Assembly: GCF_030718205.1 (NCBI RefSeq) | Contig: NZ_JAUZQF010000015.1 | Span: 62,001-126,000, forward strand | Source of the DNA: Nonomuraea turcica | GTDB lineage: Bacteria; Actinomycetota; Actinomycetes; Streptosporangiales; Streptosporangiaceae | Direction of reading: 5' to 3' | Length of the DNA stretch: 64,000 nt | In this document: piece by piece, positions 49,989-60,000 of the stretch | Layout of the letters: each line of letters opens with the position of its first letter | Position numbering within the stretch: the stretch's first letter is position 1 | Translations under genes and position numbers: made by a program | The notes under the pieces: model-generated | What the model saw: only the letters and a program-made list of their open reading frames with translations | Told to the model about the DNA's origin: nothing | Database searches by the model: none

Positions 49989-50093
49989 CGATACTCTCCG
50001 TGGCCACCTGCGGAAACCTGTCGATCAGGAGCATGACCAGGGGTTACTGTTGCGGCTGGTTATCGTCGTTTCTCGCTGTTCTCGACCATCCCA
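49983..50093. repeat. 111-bp direct repeat, copy A
   Basis: Matches 53932-54042 over 111 bases with 12 differences and no gap (about 89% identity). It begins GATCTCCGATACTCTCC and ends CCATCCCA. The two copies flank the small broken gene and the NACHT-LRR gene in direct orientation. Confidence 0.8.
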
Positions 50094-50127
50094 TGGAACA
50101 TTGACGGAACAGGACAGGAGGTCGCAC

Positions 50128-50440
50128 ATGGCGATCCCGAAGAAGGGCTCACGGCTCATCACCGTAGACGGCACCATGTTCCGCTTGCGCGTCCGTCGTA
50201 AGCCCATGTATTGCCAGGGAACAGCTGGGGCCCGATGACGTTCGCGGTGGAACTAGCCGACGTGTCGGATCGAGCCCTTCTGGTGTCGCTTCCCTACTCA
50301 CGGCCGGACGCGTGGGTTCGGAGAACGGGCGATGGCCGTATGGCCGGCCCTCGTGACGGCTACCGTACGCATAGCGCTCAGTCATGGCTGATCATGGTCG
50401 CTGCGATGGATACCCGTTCTCGCCCTACTCATGCCAGTTA
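50128..50440 (+). pseudogene. Frameshifted small conserved protein
   Basis: ATG 50128 follows AGGAG and reads MAIPKKGSRLITVDGTMFRL up to CQGTAGAR and a stop at 50238. The next frame continues NSWGPMTFAVELADVSDRALL and VSLPYSRPDAW, and a third frame gives AVWPALVTATVRIALSHG, then TGA. The pieces together match the layout of the protein at 47368-47739. At least two frameshifts and a stop disable it. Confidence 0.65.
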
Positions 50441-50603
50441 ATGAACTTTAGGCCCACATGTCTCACTTGAGCTTGGCGCAGAGGGCAGTTGGCGCACGAC
50501 GTGACGCTGGCATCTGATCCGTAGCCAGACGCAATCCACCAGATCTCGACGCGTCTCATGTCATACTACGTCCACCGCATGTTCTTGCAGAGTGGATACT
50601 CAT

Positions 50604-53549
50604 ATGGATGTTGTGGGCTGGGTTGCTTCGGCCGTGGGAGAAGAGCTTGTCGCGCGTCTCATATCCCCACCACCAACTGGCGCCGGAATGACGGACAGCC
50701 CCATACGCCTTGAGGGTTACGTTTCGTGGCGTCGCGACCACAAACGGCACCTAGTTGAAAGAGACGTTCGTAAGCTTGTGCGCCAAGTCGGCCTCCGTCT
50801 GACTGATGCAAAGCCAGAATTTCGGCATATAGGAGAGGAAGAGGGAGAGCGAGTCCTTGATGCCGTGCTAGCGGCGCTGATGGCGCTGGAGCAGATCACC
50901 ATGGACGAGGTTCAGGCAGCGCATCTGGACGCCCATCTGTTAGCTGAGCAGATGAGCGCCAAGTCAAAAGTCTCAGTCGCCCACTGCAGCGATGCTGGGA
51001 AGGAACTCTACAGCTTACTCCTTGCCGGTTGCTGTGTGCAGCTAGTGGAGTTCTTCACGCGTCAACCGGAGTTCGCTGCGCGCACCGCTCTCGAGCACTC
51101 GCGTATACTCGGCGAACTGAAAAGCCGAATCCCGGCCCAGAATCAAATATTCGGCGAATTCGAGTTACGCCATCGCGAGGCCGTAGTAGCTCTCTATGAC
51201 AAAATGAACCTGTTCGGCCTAGGGTTGCCTACCGAAGAGCAAACCTATCAGCTGAGCACAGCCTATGTTAACCTGTCGTTATACCAAGCCGACGAGAAGC
51301 ATGGACAGGACGGCCCTCCCAACTCCGACAACCTCTTCCAAAATCGCATCACCGGACACGTCTTGGAAGACTTCCTCGGAGAGAGCCATCGCATCCTGAT
51401 AGAGGGACCCGCTGGAGCAGGCAAATCCACATTACTTCAACGCCTTGCCCTCCATATCTGCCGCCAGGAATTTCCGCCGCCACTTTCGGAATGGAACAAT
51501 CTGGTTCCCTTTCCACTCAGGCTGCGGACGCTTGTGAGTGATGAGACACTGCGGTTGCCCTCACCAGACGAGTTCGTCAAAGCGTCCGTTTGGCCCTTAA
51601 GCGGTGCTGCCCCCGCGGGGTGGATCTCTTCGGTCCTCGCCAACCGACGAGCCGTCATCATGGTTGACGGAGTGGATGAGGTGAAGGAGCCTCATCGCGA
51701 AGAGGTCATGACATGGCTCGAAGAGCTTTCGGCGGTATACACGGGAAACCGATTCCTGGTTACGACCCGACCGGCAGCACTTGCGGAAGGGCATCGGGCC
51801 CTACTCAGAAGACACGGGTTCATCACAACACGCCTGGAGCCCATGACTCCTACACAGGTGGACCTCTTCATTGACAAATGGCACGAAGGTGTGGCGACGA
51901 CCTCCTTTGACTTGGCCAAACTACCGCAACGCGCTGCAGCGTTGAAAAACGCTTTAATTCTCAGAAGAGACCTCGCTAACCTCGCTACAAATCCTCTGCT
52001 CTGTGCGATGCTGTGCGCCCTCAATCGCAACTTGAACTCGGAGCTCCCTAGAGGCAAGGTCGCACTTTATCGGGCGGCCCTGTCAATGCTCCTCGAACGC
52101 CGAGACACCGAGTCTCGAATAATTGCTGCCCCTGTGCAACTCACGCAGACTCAAGCACAGGCGCTCCTCGCCCACATGGCGATGTGGATGACTCTTGAGG
52201 GACGCCGGACGATTCCCAAGAGTACGGCACTTGCGCAGATTCGGGAGTTTCTTCCTCGATTGCGAGGAGATCAGTTTCCGCCACATGTTCCGGAAACCGC
52301 TGATTTAGTACTCAAATATCTATTAGAGCGCTCGGGAGTCCTTCAGGATCCCACGATCGACCTCCTAGAGTTCCGCCACCCCAGCTTTCAGGACTATCTG
52401 GCGGGCGTTGAGGCGTTCCGCAAGGATAACCTCGGACACCTTCTCCGGAATGCACATGACCCTTTTTACCACGATGTCCTAATCATGGTGGCTGGCCAAA
52501 CACAAGAGGACGAGGCCAGGCAAACATCAGTGCTTGCGGGGTTGATAGAGCAGGCCCGCAACGCTGGCTCCCGGTCTCGCCAGCTTTGGTTGCTCGCGGC
52601 CGCGTGCATCTCGGACGTCGAATTGGTCGACCCAGACATCGCCAGCACGATCAAGGAGAACACCGCAATTCTCCTTCCACCGCGGAGCGCATCTGAGGCC
52701 GAGAGCATGGCCTCGGCTGGTGACTTCGTACTGGACCTACTCGCGGAGATTGTTCTCCATTCGTCTCTGACGGACGGAGAGGCCGCCGCCACAGTGGTAA
52801 CCGCAGGATTGATAGGTGGCGTGAGCGGGCTCTCGCTGCTGAAGACTTTCCGCAACCATCCAAGTCCAGTGGTTCGCGCAGAACTAGTAAACCTGTGGGT
52901 CCGCTCACGCTCACCACATGAGTATCTAGAAGAAGTATTGTTGGCAACCAACCTGTCCGATGTGCCGGTGACCGTGCACGAATCCGCCTTCTTACCCCTG
53001 CTCGGACGCCTCAAAACCTTGCGCGATCTGACACTAGTCCTGGAAAAGCGCGACGATTCGAACGACGCCGCTAGCTATGACTGCGCAGCCTTCACCGAGC
53101 TACATAACCTCCAATCACTATCCTGTCAGAACGTCAACTTGGTTAACACCGAAGACCTTGCATCTCTCAGTAACCTAGTCCGACTCGATCTTGCACGGAC
53201 CAACATTGATTCGGTACTCCATGTCACTCGCTTGAGGAATTTAACATACCTGAATTTAGAAGGCACCCGAATCACCAATCTGAAGTCGATCGCGACCCTG
53301 TCCAATCTGGTCGAGCTGATCCTGCTAGACACAAAAGTGTTCGACATCAAGCCTTTGGCAGGTCTAAAACATCTACGCATTCTCGATTTGAGTGGGACCA
53401 AGGTCAACGACATCGCTCCATTAGCAAGTCTCCGGTCACTGAGAAAACTTAACCTTACCGGCGCAGAAGTGACTGATTTGCAACCGCTAGCTGACTTCAG
53501 CGAGCTGGAAATAATAGGCTGGCATCCGCCGGCCGCAAGTACCGAATAG
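50604..53549 (+). CDS. NACHT-LRR STAND NTPase (NLR-like, putative phage-defence protein)
   Basis: A 981-residue protein. A helical N-terminal region of about 250 residues precedes a NACHT domain with Walker A GPAGAGKST (residues about 268-276), Walker B VIMVDGVDEV and sensor FLVTTRP. A helical linker follows. The C-terminal 170 residues are 22-residue leucine-rich repeats (LVRLDLARTNID, LTYLNLEGTRIT, LRILDLSGTKVN, LRKLNLTGAEVT). This domain order is that of animal NLRs and of bacterial NACHT defence proteins. GC is clearly lower and A/T-ending codons more frequent than in neighbours, a sign of transfer. ATG 50604 is preferred to GTG 50592; the ribosome-binding site is weak in both. Confidence 0.9.
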   Translation: MDVVGWVASAVGEELVARLISPPPTGAGMTDSPIRLEGYVSWRRDHKRHLVERDVRKLVRQVGLRLTDAKPEFRHIGEEEGERVLDAVLAALMALEQITMDEVQAAHLDAHLLAEQMSAKSKVSVAHCSDAGKELYSLLLAGCCVQLVEFFTRQPEFAARTALEHSRILGELKSRIPAQNQIFGEFELRHREAVVALYDKMNLFGLGLPTEEQTYQLSTAYVNLSLYQADEKHGQDGPPNSDNLFQNRITGHVLEDFLGESHRILIEGPAGAGKSTLLQRLALHICRQEFPPPLSEWNNLVPFPLRLRTLVSDETLRLPSPDEFVKASVWPLSGAAPAGWISSVLANRRAVIMVDGVDEVKEPHREEVMTWLEELSAVYTGNRFLVTTRPAALAEGHRALLRRHGFITTRLEPMTPTQVDLFIDKWHEGVATTSFDLAKLPQRAAALKNALILRRDLANLATNPLLCAMLCALNRNLNSELPRGKVALYRAALSMLLERRDTESRIIAAPVQLTQTQAQALLAHMAMWMTLEGRRTIPKSTALAQIREFLPRLRGDQFPPHVPETADLVLKYLLERSGVLQDPTIDLLEFRHPSFQDYLAGVEAFRKDNLGHLLRNAHDPFYHDVLIMVAGQTQEDEARQTSVLAGLIEQARNAGSRSRQLWLLAAACISDVELVDPDIASTIKENTAILLPPRSASEAESMASAGDFVLDLLAEIVLHSSLTDGEAAATVVTAGLIGGVSGLSLLKTFRNHPSPVVRAELVNLWVRSRSPHEYLEEVLLATNLSDVPVTVHESAFLPLLGRLKTLRDLTLVLEKRDDSNDAASYDCAAFTELHNLQSLSCQNVNLVNTEDLASLSNLVRLDLARTNIDSVLHVTRLRNLTYLNLEGTRITNLKSIATLSNLVELILLDTKVFDIKPLAGLKHLRILDLSGTKVNDIAPLASLRSLRKLNLTGAEVTDLQPLADFSELEIIGWHPPAASTE

Positions 53550-54206
53550 GCATCCACGTCTCGCTTGAGCGGATCGCAGTTCCTGTCTCCTGCCATCCTG
53601 AACGACGATGAGCCAGATTGGTCCGCCCGTTAACAGGCTCTTCGTGGTTCGCCAGGTTCGAGTTGTCGGTTGATCAGGTTGGATGATCTCGTCAGATGAC
53701 GACCGGTCACCGAGGGAAAGGGAACGGGTTCGGAAATGGAGAAGCACACGTGGTGGTTAATCTGACCTTCCGCTTTTCAGGTGTAGCAATCACCCTGCTC
53801 CCCAGTAACTACCAGGGGCCAGCCGGTCGTCCGTGGTGCTCCGCACGTGGGCTTGGTGGCCGACGTTGCCGTCAGCGTTGCCGTCACTCCCCGCGGATCA
53901 ACGTCAGGACGTGTCTCTCGTAGATCAGGGTGATCTCCGATACTCTCCATGGCCGCCTGCGGAAACCTGTCGATCAGAAGCTTGATCAGGGGTTACGGTT
54001 GCGACTAGCTCTCGTCGTTTCTCGCTGGTCTCGGCCATCCCACGTCAGCGTTAGCAAGATCACGACGTCTGGGGCGCGGAACGCTTCCGAGGCAGGGTCC
54101 ATTTGGACCGCCAGATCTCCAATGCCTCGCAAGGTGCCGACCAAAATGTCGGCCCTGTAGGTCATGATCAGTGACGCACGTGTCCCTGCGTTGTCCAAGG
54201 AGTGCC
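53550..54206. other. Non-coding stretch with direct repeat B
   Basis: This 657-bp stretch holds no convincing gene; a short frame at 53696-53923 has no homology I recognise. A 12-bp tandem repeat (CGTTGCCGTCA at 53864 and 53876) occurs, then copy B of the 111-bp repeat (53932-54042). AAGGAG just before 54207 serves the next gene. Confidence 0.55.
53932..54042. repeat. 111-bp direct repeat, copy B
   Basis: Partner of 49983-50093 (99 of 111 bases identical, same orientation). About 20 bases farther upstream also resemble (CTCGTAGATCAGGGTGATC here, CTCGAAGATCTGCATGATC in copy A), so the duplicated unit may be a little longer. Confidence 0.8.
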
Positions 54207-55166
54207 ATGGCTGCTACTGATGACGTCGGATGGTGGATCGTCGGCTATGACGGGTGGACAGACCTCGACCTGATCCGTGACCGGCTCGCCGCGGGTGCTG
54301 ATCCCAACTCCGGCGTGAACATCTTTGAAAAGCCGCTGCATGTCGCGGCTGAGCAGGGATCGCCTGAAGTGGTCGCCGAGTTGGCCATGCGGGTCGACGA
54401 CGTCGACGCCGAGCATCGAGGCCGGACCGCGCTGTGGATGGCCGTCTTCGAAGGCCGCGTGGACAACGCCCGAGCCCTACTCGCCGCTGGAGCGGATCCG
54501 TGGCGCCTCATGATGGACGGCTGGTCCCCCGGCCGTCTCAGTCTGGCCGGCCCCACTCCCGACCTCTTCCCCGTTCCCTCTCCGGAGATCGGTCTATCCG
54601 AGGCCGAGGCCGCCGCCGCAGCGGAAGCCAAACGTCTGATCCCCGCGCTGGGAGACTTCTATTACGACGGCCTGAGCCTGGCCTGCGTGGCCGACGTCAG
54701 CGCAGCCGAGACAACAGCGCGCCTGGAAGCCGCACCTGCCGACGACGTGGACATCGACGTTCTCTACGAGGCCTGGTGGAACGTCCCGGACGCCGAGAGG
54801 ATCGTAGGCATCACGGACGTGCCCGGCGGCTGCGTCATCACCCAACCCTGGGGATACACCCCGTCCACGCCCGGCGTCGTCAAGCGCGTCTCACGGGGCG
54901 CGGTCTGCTACAGCATGTACTCCAATCCCAAAGGCGGCATCTTCGGGCACACCGCCCGAGACGGCGCGGTCGTAGCCTGGGAGCCGGACAGCGCCTACAT
55001 GGTCCCCCCTGACGCCGTGGCCGACAAGATCCTCGCTGCCCACCTCTACCGCAACCACCCTGTGGCGTTTTGCTGCGCTGGCACAGACCTGCGCCTGATG
55101 GACGCCCAGCCGATCACCGCCCCCGATACCTGGCTGCGACTGCCCGAGCAGGGCTACTCAGCCTGA
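54207..55166 (+). CDS. Ankyrin-repeat protein with DUF6461-like C-terminal domain
   Basis: A 319-residue protein. Residues about 15-110 contain two to three ankyrin repeats (FEKPLHVAAEQGSPEVVAEL; RGRTALWMAVFEGRVDNARALLAAGADP). The C-terminal half (VPGGCVITQPWGYTPSTPGVVKRVS; SMYSNPKGGIFGHTARDGAVVAWEPD) resembles DUF6461 proteins of actinomycetes; function unknown. ATG 54207 has AAGGAG upstream; an earlier ATG at 54171 lacks one. It sits downstream of repeat B in the island. Ankyrin proteins often mediate binding, so a role with a defence or toxin system is possible but unsupported. Confidence 0.75.
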   Translation: MAATDDVGWWIVGYDGWTDLDLIRDRLAAGADPNSGVNIFEKPLHVAAEQGSPEVVAELAMRVDDVDAEHRGRTALWMAVFEGRVDNARALLAAGADPWRLMMDGWSPGRLSLAGPTPDLFPVPSPEIGLSEAEAAAAAEAKRLIPALGDFYYDGLSLACVADVSAAETTARLEAAPADDVDIDVLYEAWWNVPDAERIVGITDVPGGCVITQPWGYTPSTPGVVKRVSRGAVCYSMYSNPKGGIFGHTARDGAVVAWEPDSAYMVPPDAVADKILAAHLYRNHPVAFCCAGTDLRLMDAQPITAPDTWLRLPEQGYSA

Positions 55167-55251
55167 TGTACGGGCGTGATCGTCCCGCGACCGCGAAAAC
55201 AGCCTCACTAAAGATCAATGCCCAAGCATCTGACCTAGGTTTCTATGTGAC

Positions 55252-55296
55252 TGGAGCCTAGGAGATTTCGAACCCCTGACTTCCTGCTTGCAAACG
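55252..55296 (-). other. 3' half of tRNA-Ala(TGC), probable attachment-site remnant
   Basis: The minus strand reads TTTGCAAGCAGG, then the T-arm GGGGTTCGAA and CCTAGGCTCCA, matching the anticodon loop, anticodon stem 3' side, T-arm and acceptor 3' strand of tRNA-Ala(TGC). The 5' half is absent and an extra A lies in the T-loop, so it is not a functional tRNA. Homology beginning at the anticodon loop is what tyrosine-recombinase integration into a tRNA leaves behind. Confidence 0.65.
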
Positions 55297-55701
55297 GGAG
55301 CCAGACACAACATCGGATGGCCTTCCTCCTGGTCAAGCGCCAGGTGGGGGGCGGCGCGTGCCGATATGTGTCGGCGTTGCTGTACCAGGCTGCTGTACAG
55401 CAATCGGCACCGCTGGGCTCTGCCTTCTGATCCGTAAGGACAGACACCTCGTCGACGGTGCTGGCCGGCGAGCCTTATCCCTTGAACACACGAACAGGCA
55501 CGGAGGTTGAGGCGCTTACTTACATCGACATGGCCACCAGCCAGGAGGGCGCCCACCTTGATGTCACAGAGCGCTGATCCACAGGTGGTATGGACCTCGC
55601 TTCGACGCCGTGCATCCTGGCCGCCATCGATGCCGTGAGACTGCGATATTCGCCCAAGGAGAGGGCGCATAGGAAAGGCGCTACGAAACCCGATCGGTGC
55701 C

Positions 55702-55824
55702 CGGTTCACGCTCCGCGTCTACGCCCACATGATGCCCGACTCCCATGACCGCGCCCGCAAGGCGATCGACGACCGACTGTTCCGTCCGCGCGAGGTCTCT
55801 CACGGAACAGGGACGGAACAGTGA
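55702..55824 (+). pseudogene. C-terminal remnant of a tyrosine recombinase (integrase)
   Basis: The frame reads RFTLRVYAHMMPDSHDRARK, then AIDDRLFRPREVSHGTGTEQ and TGA. This is the end of a phage/ICE-type integrase including the nucleophilic Tyr (codon 55720-55722). No upstream catalytic domain is detectable, so it is a fragment. It lies 79 bp from the acyl-CoA dehydrogenase stop and near the tRNA-Ala fragment. Confidence 0.72.
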
Positions 55825-55902
55825 TCGTTTAGCGCCGACTCGCGGAACAGCGAACCCCGCCTTCCAAGACAGGCAGGCGGGGTTTTCGCATGTCAGAGGT
55901 CA

Positions 55903-57039
55903 CTAGGCGAGGTGCCGGCTGATCACCAATCTCTGGATCTGGTTCGTGCCCTCGAAGATCTGCATGATCTTGGCCTCGCGCATGTACCGCTCGACCCGGA
56001 ACTCCCGCGTGTACCCGTACCCCCCGAACACCTGCACCGCGTCCGTCGTCACCTTCATCGCCGCGTCCGTCGCCACCAGCTTCGCCACGCTGGCCTGGCG
56101 GCTGTACGGCAGGCCGGCGTCGCGGCGGCGGGCGGCGTCCAGGTACGTCGCCCGCGCGCTGTCCACCCCGGCGGCCATGTCCGCCAGCAGGAACCCGAGC
56201 CCCTGATGGTCGATGATCCGCTTGCCGAACGTCTCCCGCTGCTTGGCGTACGCCACCGCCTCGTCGAGCGCGGCCTGGGCGAGGCCCGTCGCGCAGGCGG
56301 CGATGCCGAGCCGGCCGGAGTCCAGCGCGCTGAAGGCGATCTGGAGACCCTGGCCCTCCGCGCCGATCAGGCGGTCGGACTCCAGGACGGCGCCGTCCCA
56401 ATGGGCGCTGGTCGTGGGCACGGCGTGCAGACCCATCTTCTCCTCGGGCCGCCCGAAGGTCAGCCCGTCGGCCGCCCCTGGCGCGAGGAAGCAGGAGATG
56501 CCTCGCGTCCCCTCCCCGGTACGGGCGAAGAGGGCGTAGAAGTCGGCGATGCCGCCGTGCGTGATCCACGCCTTGTTGCCGCTGATCCGGTAACCGTCAG
56601 GGACCCGCTCGGCCCTGCAGGTCAGGGCGCCGGCGTCGGAGCCGGCCTGCGGCTCGGACAGGCTGTAGCCGCCGATCAGGCGCCCGGCCAGCATGTCGGG
56701 CAGCCACCGCGCCCGCTGCTCCTCCGACCCGTAGGCGAAAACGGGGAAACAGGCGAGCGTGTGCACGCTCGTGGCGACCGCGACGGCCGCCCACCGCATC
56801 GCCAGCTCCTCGATGACCTGCAGATACACCTCGTACGGCTGCCCGCCGCCCCCGTACTCCTCGGGATAGGGCAGCCCCAGCAGCCCTGCCTTGCCCAGCG
56901 TCGCGAACAGCCCTTCCGGGTACGTCTCGGCGCGCTCGTGCTCGTCGACCCGCCGCGCGAGCTCCTTGTCGGCGATCTCGCGGGTCAGGTCGATGAGGTC
57001 CTTGGCGTCCTGGCCGGGCAGCAGGCGGTCGACGGTCAC
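55903..57039 (-). CDS. Acyl-CoA dehydrogenase
   Basis: A 378-residue FAD-dependent dehydrogenase that introduces a 2,3-double bond in acyl-CoA. The family signatures are present: YSLSEPQAGSDAGALTCRAE (FAD/substrate binding), the catalytic-region QVFGGYGYTREFRVERYMRE and C-terminal IMQIFEGTNQIQRLVISRHLA. The start overlaps the stop of the indolepyruvate oxidoreductase gene by four bases (57036-57039), so the two form an operon, suggesting branched-chain or aryl acyl-CoA oxidation after decarboxylation of a keto acid. Confidence 0.95.
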   Translation of the reverse strand: MTVDRLLPGQDAKDLIDLTREIADKELARRVDEHERAETYPEGLFATLGKAGLLGLPYPEEYGGGGQPYEVYLQVIEELAMRWAAVAVATSVHTLACFPVFAYGSEEQRARWLPDMLAGRLIGGYSLSEPQAGSDAGALTCRAERVPDGYRISGNKAWITHGGIADFYALFARTGEGTRGISCFLAPGAADGLTFGRPEEKMGLHAVPTTSAHWDGAVLESDRLIGAEGQGLQIAFSALDSGRLGIAACATGLAQAALDEAVAYAKQRETFGKRIIDHQGLGFLLADMAAGVDSARATYLDAARRRDAGLPYSRQASVAKLVATDAAMKVTTDAVQVFGGYGYTREFRVERYMREAKIMQIFEGTNQIQRLVISRHLA

Positions 57040-60000
57040 GATCCCTCCACGCTCGAAACGGGCTCCTCCAGCCGCGCGAGCACGGTCTTGGCGCGCTCGC
57101 GGAACTCGGCCACGCGGGCGAGCTTGATGTCCTCGTACCCCCGGATCAGCTCGGGCAGGCCCGCGATCTCGGTGACGGTGCCGGCGGTCGCGGGGGTGAG
57201 CCGGGCCAGGGCGGCACGCACGAGCTCGCGATACTCGCCGACCAGCTCCCGCTCGACCCGCCGCACGCGCGCCCGGCCGAACACATCGAACGCCGTCCCG
57301 CGCAGCATCCGGGCGGCCCGCAGTCCGCGGAACAGCACGGGCGCGGAGCGGCGCAGCTTGATCTTGCGCTTCATGCCCATCGCGCGCAGCACCGGCGGGT
57401 GCAGCAGCACCGTGACGACCGCGTCCGCGCCGAACTCGCGTTCCCTCCTGGCCTGCTCGGCGGGGTCGAGGTGGAGGCGGGCCACCTCGTACTCGTCCTT
57501 GTAGGCCATGAGCTTGTGCAGGCCGCGGGCGTACGCGAGGGCGATCTCGGTGCCGGTCTCCTCGCCGGCCCGCTCGACCGCGAGGTCGCTCACGCGGCGC
57601 ACATCCTCGGCGTACGTGGCGGCGTAGGCGGCGTTCTGGTAGCCGGTCAGGTCGGCGACGCGGAGGGCCACGACCTCGTCCAGCTTCTCGGCCGGCTCGT
57701 CGGCGGCCGGCAGGACGGCTTGGCGCACGGCCTCGGGGTCGGCCACCGCCGCGCGGCCCCAGCGGAAGGCGGCGAGGTTCTGCTCGACGGCGGCCCTGTT
57801 CAGGGTGATGGCCTGCTCGATGGCCGCGGCGGACACCGGCAGCAGGCCGTGCTGGTACGCGGCGCCGACGAGCAGCAGGTTGGCCGGCATGTGATCGCCG
57901 AACAGCGCCTCGGCCAGCTCATGGGCGTCCAGGCACACGACGCTCCTGGTGGCGGACTCCACGCGGGCGACCGCGGAGGCGTGCCCCGGCACGGGCATCC
58001 GGCCGGTCACCATGGCGGCGGTGGGCACGACGGCGGTATTCAGCACGGCGGCGGTGTGCTCGGGCGAGGCCACGGCCAGGTTGGCGTCGGAGGCCGCGCC
58101 CAGCAGGTCGAACCCGATCACCACGTCCGCGCGCCCGTGCGAGGCGCGTACCGACCCCGCGAGCGGGTGCGGCGAGATCCGCACGTCGCTGACCACGGGC
58201 CCGCCCTTCTGCGCCAGGCCAGTCTGCTCGAGCCCGGCCGCGTGCAGCCCGTCGAGGTGGGCGGCCATCTGCAGGATCTGCGAGACGGTCACGACGCCGG
58301 TGCCGCCGATGCCGGGCATCCTGATCAGCACGTCGTCACGCTCGACAACCGGCTCCGGCGGATCGACAGGCAACGGCGGAGGCGCCTGACGGGCCTTCGG
58401 GGCGCCCGGCTCGACCAGCAGGAACGACGGGCAGTCGCCCTTGAGGCAGCTCAGGTCGGCGTTGCACGAGGCCTGGTGGATGCGGGTCTTGCGGCCGTAC
58501 TCGGTCTCGACCGGCTGCACGGACAGGCACGTTGAGACGTCGCCGCAGTCGCCGCACCCCTCGCAGACCCGCTCGTTCACCACGACCTTCTCGACGGGGG
58601 TGGGTAGTTTGCCGCGCTTGCGCAGCCGGCGTTCCTCGGCCGCGCACCGGTCGTCGTGGATGAGCACGGTGACGCCGTCGAGCGCGGCCAGCTCCTGCTC
58701 GGCCGCGGCGAGGTCGTCGCGGTGCCGTACGGAGGCGATCGGCGCCAGCCGCACGCCCCGGTACGTCTCCGGCTCCGGCGTCGTGATCACGATGCGGCGT
58801 ACGCCCTCGACCGCCAGCTCCCGCGTGAGCGAGGGCACGTCGAGCCGGCCCTCGGCCCGCTGGCCGCCCGTCATGGCGACGGCGTCGTTGTAGAGCAGCT
58901 TGTACGTCATCGACACCCCGGCGGCGACGGCCGCCCTGATGGCCAGGGAGCCGGAGTGGTGGAAGGTGCCGTCGCCGAGGTTCTGCACGAAATGCCGGTC
59001 CTCGGTGAACGGCGCCAGCCCGATCCACTGGGCGCCCTCGCCGCCCATCTGGGTGATGCCGACCTGGGTGCCGCGCCCGTGCCCGTCCAGCGCGATCATC
59101 GCGTGGCAGCCGATGCCGACGCCGACCAGCGTGCCGTCGGCGGTGCGGGTGGAGGCGTTGTGCGGGCAGCCCGAGCAGAAATAGGGGGTACGCGCCGCCA
59201 CGAGCGGCAGCGACCTGCGCTTGGTCACCGTGACCGCCGGCCGCGGGAGCCGGTCGGCACCCACGCACGCGGCGATGGCCTTGGCCACGTCCTCGGCGCC
59301 GAGCGTGCCGCGCGCGGTCAGCAACTCCCTGCCGACGACGGCCGGCACCCGCTCGCCGCCGTACAGCGCCTGCTTGACCTGCCCCTCCAGGAACGGGACC
59401 TTGTCCTCGACCACCAGCACCCGGTCGAGGCCGGCCGTCATGGCGGCCAGGTCCTCGTCGTCCACGGGGAACGGCATGGCCAGCCTGATCAGCCGCACCC
59501 CCAGGTCGTCCATGGCCGCCGCGTCCAGGCCGAGGTCGGCCAGCGCCCGCAGGACCACCGCGTAGGTGGTGCCCGAGGCCAGGATGCCGAGCGCGGTGTT
59601 CCCCGCTCCGGCCATCACCCGGTTGAGCCCGTGGGTGCGGGCGTACTCGCGGGCCAGGTCGAGCCGGCGGGTGAGTATGTCGTGCTCGGCATCGAGCGCG
59701 GCCGGGCCGAGCAGGATCGGCGTCGCCTTGCCCGCGGTACGGGCAGGGACGGGGATTGCGGCCCGCAGCGGGCCCAGGTCCACGGTGGCGGAGGCGTCGG
59801 CGATGTCCGCGACGATCTTCAGTCCCGTCCACAGGCCGGTGGCGCGGGACATCGCCACCGCGTGCAGCCCGAACTCGATGATCTCGGCGACCGAGCCGGG
59901 CGCCAGCAGTGGCATGGACAGGCTCTGGCACATGGGCTCGCACGAGCTGGGCAGCGTGGAGGACTTGCAACCCGGGTCGTCGCCGATCCAGGCCACGGCG

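Larger units (their letters stand above)
55167..55902. other. Non-coding stretch with tRNA and integrase fragments
   Basis: No intact gene is found in this 736-bp stretch. It contains a 3' tRNA-Ala fragment (55252-55296) and the last codons of a tyrosine recombinase (55702-55824), the scars of an integrative element. Minus-strand frames within it have no recognisable homology. Confidence 0.6.

Noticed and set aside
53696..53923. 75-codon frame between the NACHT gene and repeat B
   Set aside because: No ribosome-binding site, no recognisable domain, and it ends in a tandem-repeat-bearing low-complexity tail.
55252..55330. Functional tRNA gene
   Set aside because: The 5' half and acceptor 5' strand are missing and the T-loop has an extra base; only a 3' fragment is present.
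49917..55983. Island bounded by an attachment-site duplication of the acyl-CoA dehydrogenase 3' end
   Set aside because: The two ends differ at many synonymous codon positions, as paralogous genes do; a recombination duplication would be expected to be nearly identical. Kept only as a weaker alternative.
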